Shown in pieces: positions 5,278 through 5,314 of a DNA stretch of 5,314 bases. The position numbers and the translations under genes are program-made. The notes under the pieces were generated by a model. That model worked only from the letters and a program-made list of their open reading frames with translations. It searched no databases and was not told the DNA's origin. Each line of letters begins with the position of its first letter. Position 1 is the stretch's first letter. The DNA is taken from positions 1-5,314 of the forward strand of contig JAJFJE010000107.1 in NCBI GenBank assembly GCA_021774355.1, in the 5' to 3' direction. Origin of the DNA: Alphaproteobacteria bacterium (GTDB lineage Bacteria > Pseudomonadota > Alphaproteobacteria > Zavarziniales > Zavarziniaceae).

Positions 5278-5314
5278 CTCCCTCGTCATCCCCGCCAAGG
5301 GCCGCAGGCCCGCC
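5278..5314 (+). repeat. 37-bp direct repeat, copy 2 (start of a second palindromic element, cut by window edge)
   Basis: Identical to 5100-5136 across all 37 bases available before the window ends. It indicates a second element in the same orientation, so the intergenic region holds an array of at least two. The rest is outside the window. Confidence 0.88.

Noticed and set aside
4975..5298. Minus-strand open frame of 107 codons through the repeat region, product beginning MAGMTREGGG
   Set aside because: It is translated repeat sequence: the same MAGMTRE start arises from the other copy of the 37-bp repeat at 5120. Such arginine-rich products are typical spurious calls over palindromic repeats.
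5100..5314. Possible CRISPR-like array
   Set aside because: There are only two direct copies, 178 bp apart, the repeats are internally palindromic, and the intervening DNA is itself repeat-derived. Nothing matches regular repeat-spacer spacing.

Overview
The window looks like chromosomal DNA from a high-GC alphaproteobacterium, Rhodospirillales-like by overall impression. The clues are the strong G/C bias at third codon positions, tightly packed genes, and a GC-rich intergenic palindromic repeat with 'TCGTCATyCCCG' ends, a style common in that class. The genus cannot be fixed from the sequence. No RNA gene, CRISPR array, transposase or phage gene is visible.

Layout: two gene groups diverge from one AT-richer intergenic region (about 1546-1643). 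Leftward on the minus strand are a TetR-family regulator (928-1545), a Ure2/YfcG-like glutathione transferase (187-870) and the N-terminal 61 codons of a GNAT acetyltransferase that runs off the left edge (1-183). Rightward on the plus strand are three tightly coupled genes: a type I Baeyer-Villiger-like flavin monooxygenase (1644-3146), a classical short-chain dehydrogenase/reductase (3143-4009, ATGA overlap with the gene before) and an alpha/beta hydrolase of the hormone-sensitive-lipase family (4011-5093, one base after the dehydrogenase stop). The last 221 bases (5094-5314) hold no gene. They contain a palindromic repeat element, a 32-bp tandem duplication and the beginning of a second copy of the element.

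How the genes may work together: a dehydrogenase, a Baeyer-Villiger monooxygenase and an esterase form a chemically coherent series (alcohol to ketone, ketone to ester or lactone, ester to acid plus alcohol). This matches the logic of cyclohexanol-type catabolic clusters and the gene content of the mycobacterial mymA-lipR-sadH operon. The substrate is unknown. The TetR protein is the obvious candidate regulator, and the divergent intergenic region carries a perfect 7-bp-arm inverted repeat next to a plausible promoter for the monooxygenase. The glutathione transferase and acetyltransferase may be unrelated neighbours or accessory detoxification functions.

Nothing here is clearly a new type of system. 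The points most worth a second look are the compact three-gene oxidation cassette with its candidate operator, the N in place of P/D after the Baeyer-Villiger signature, and the structured repeat at the right edge.
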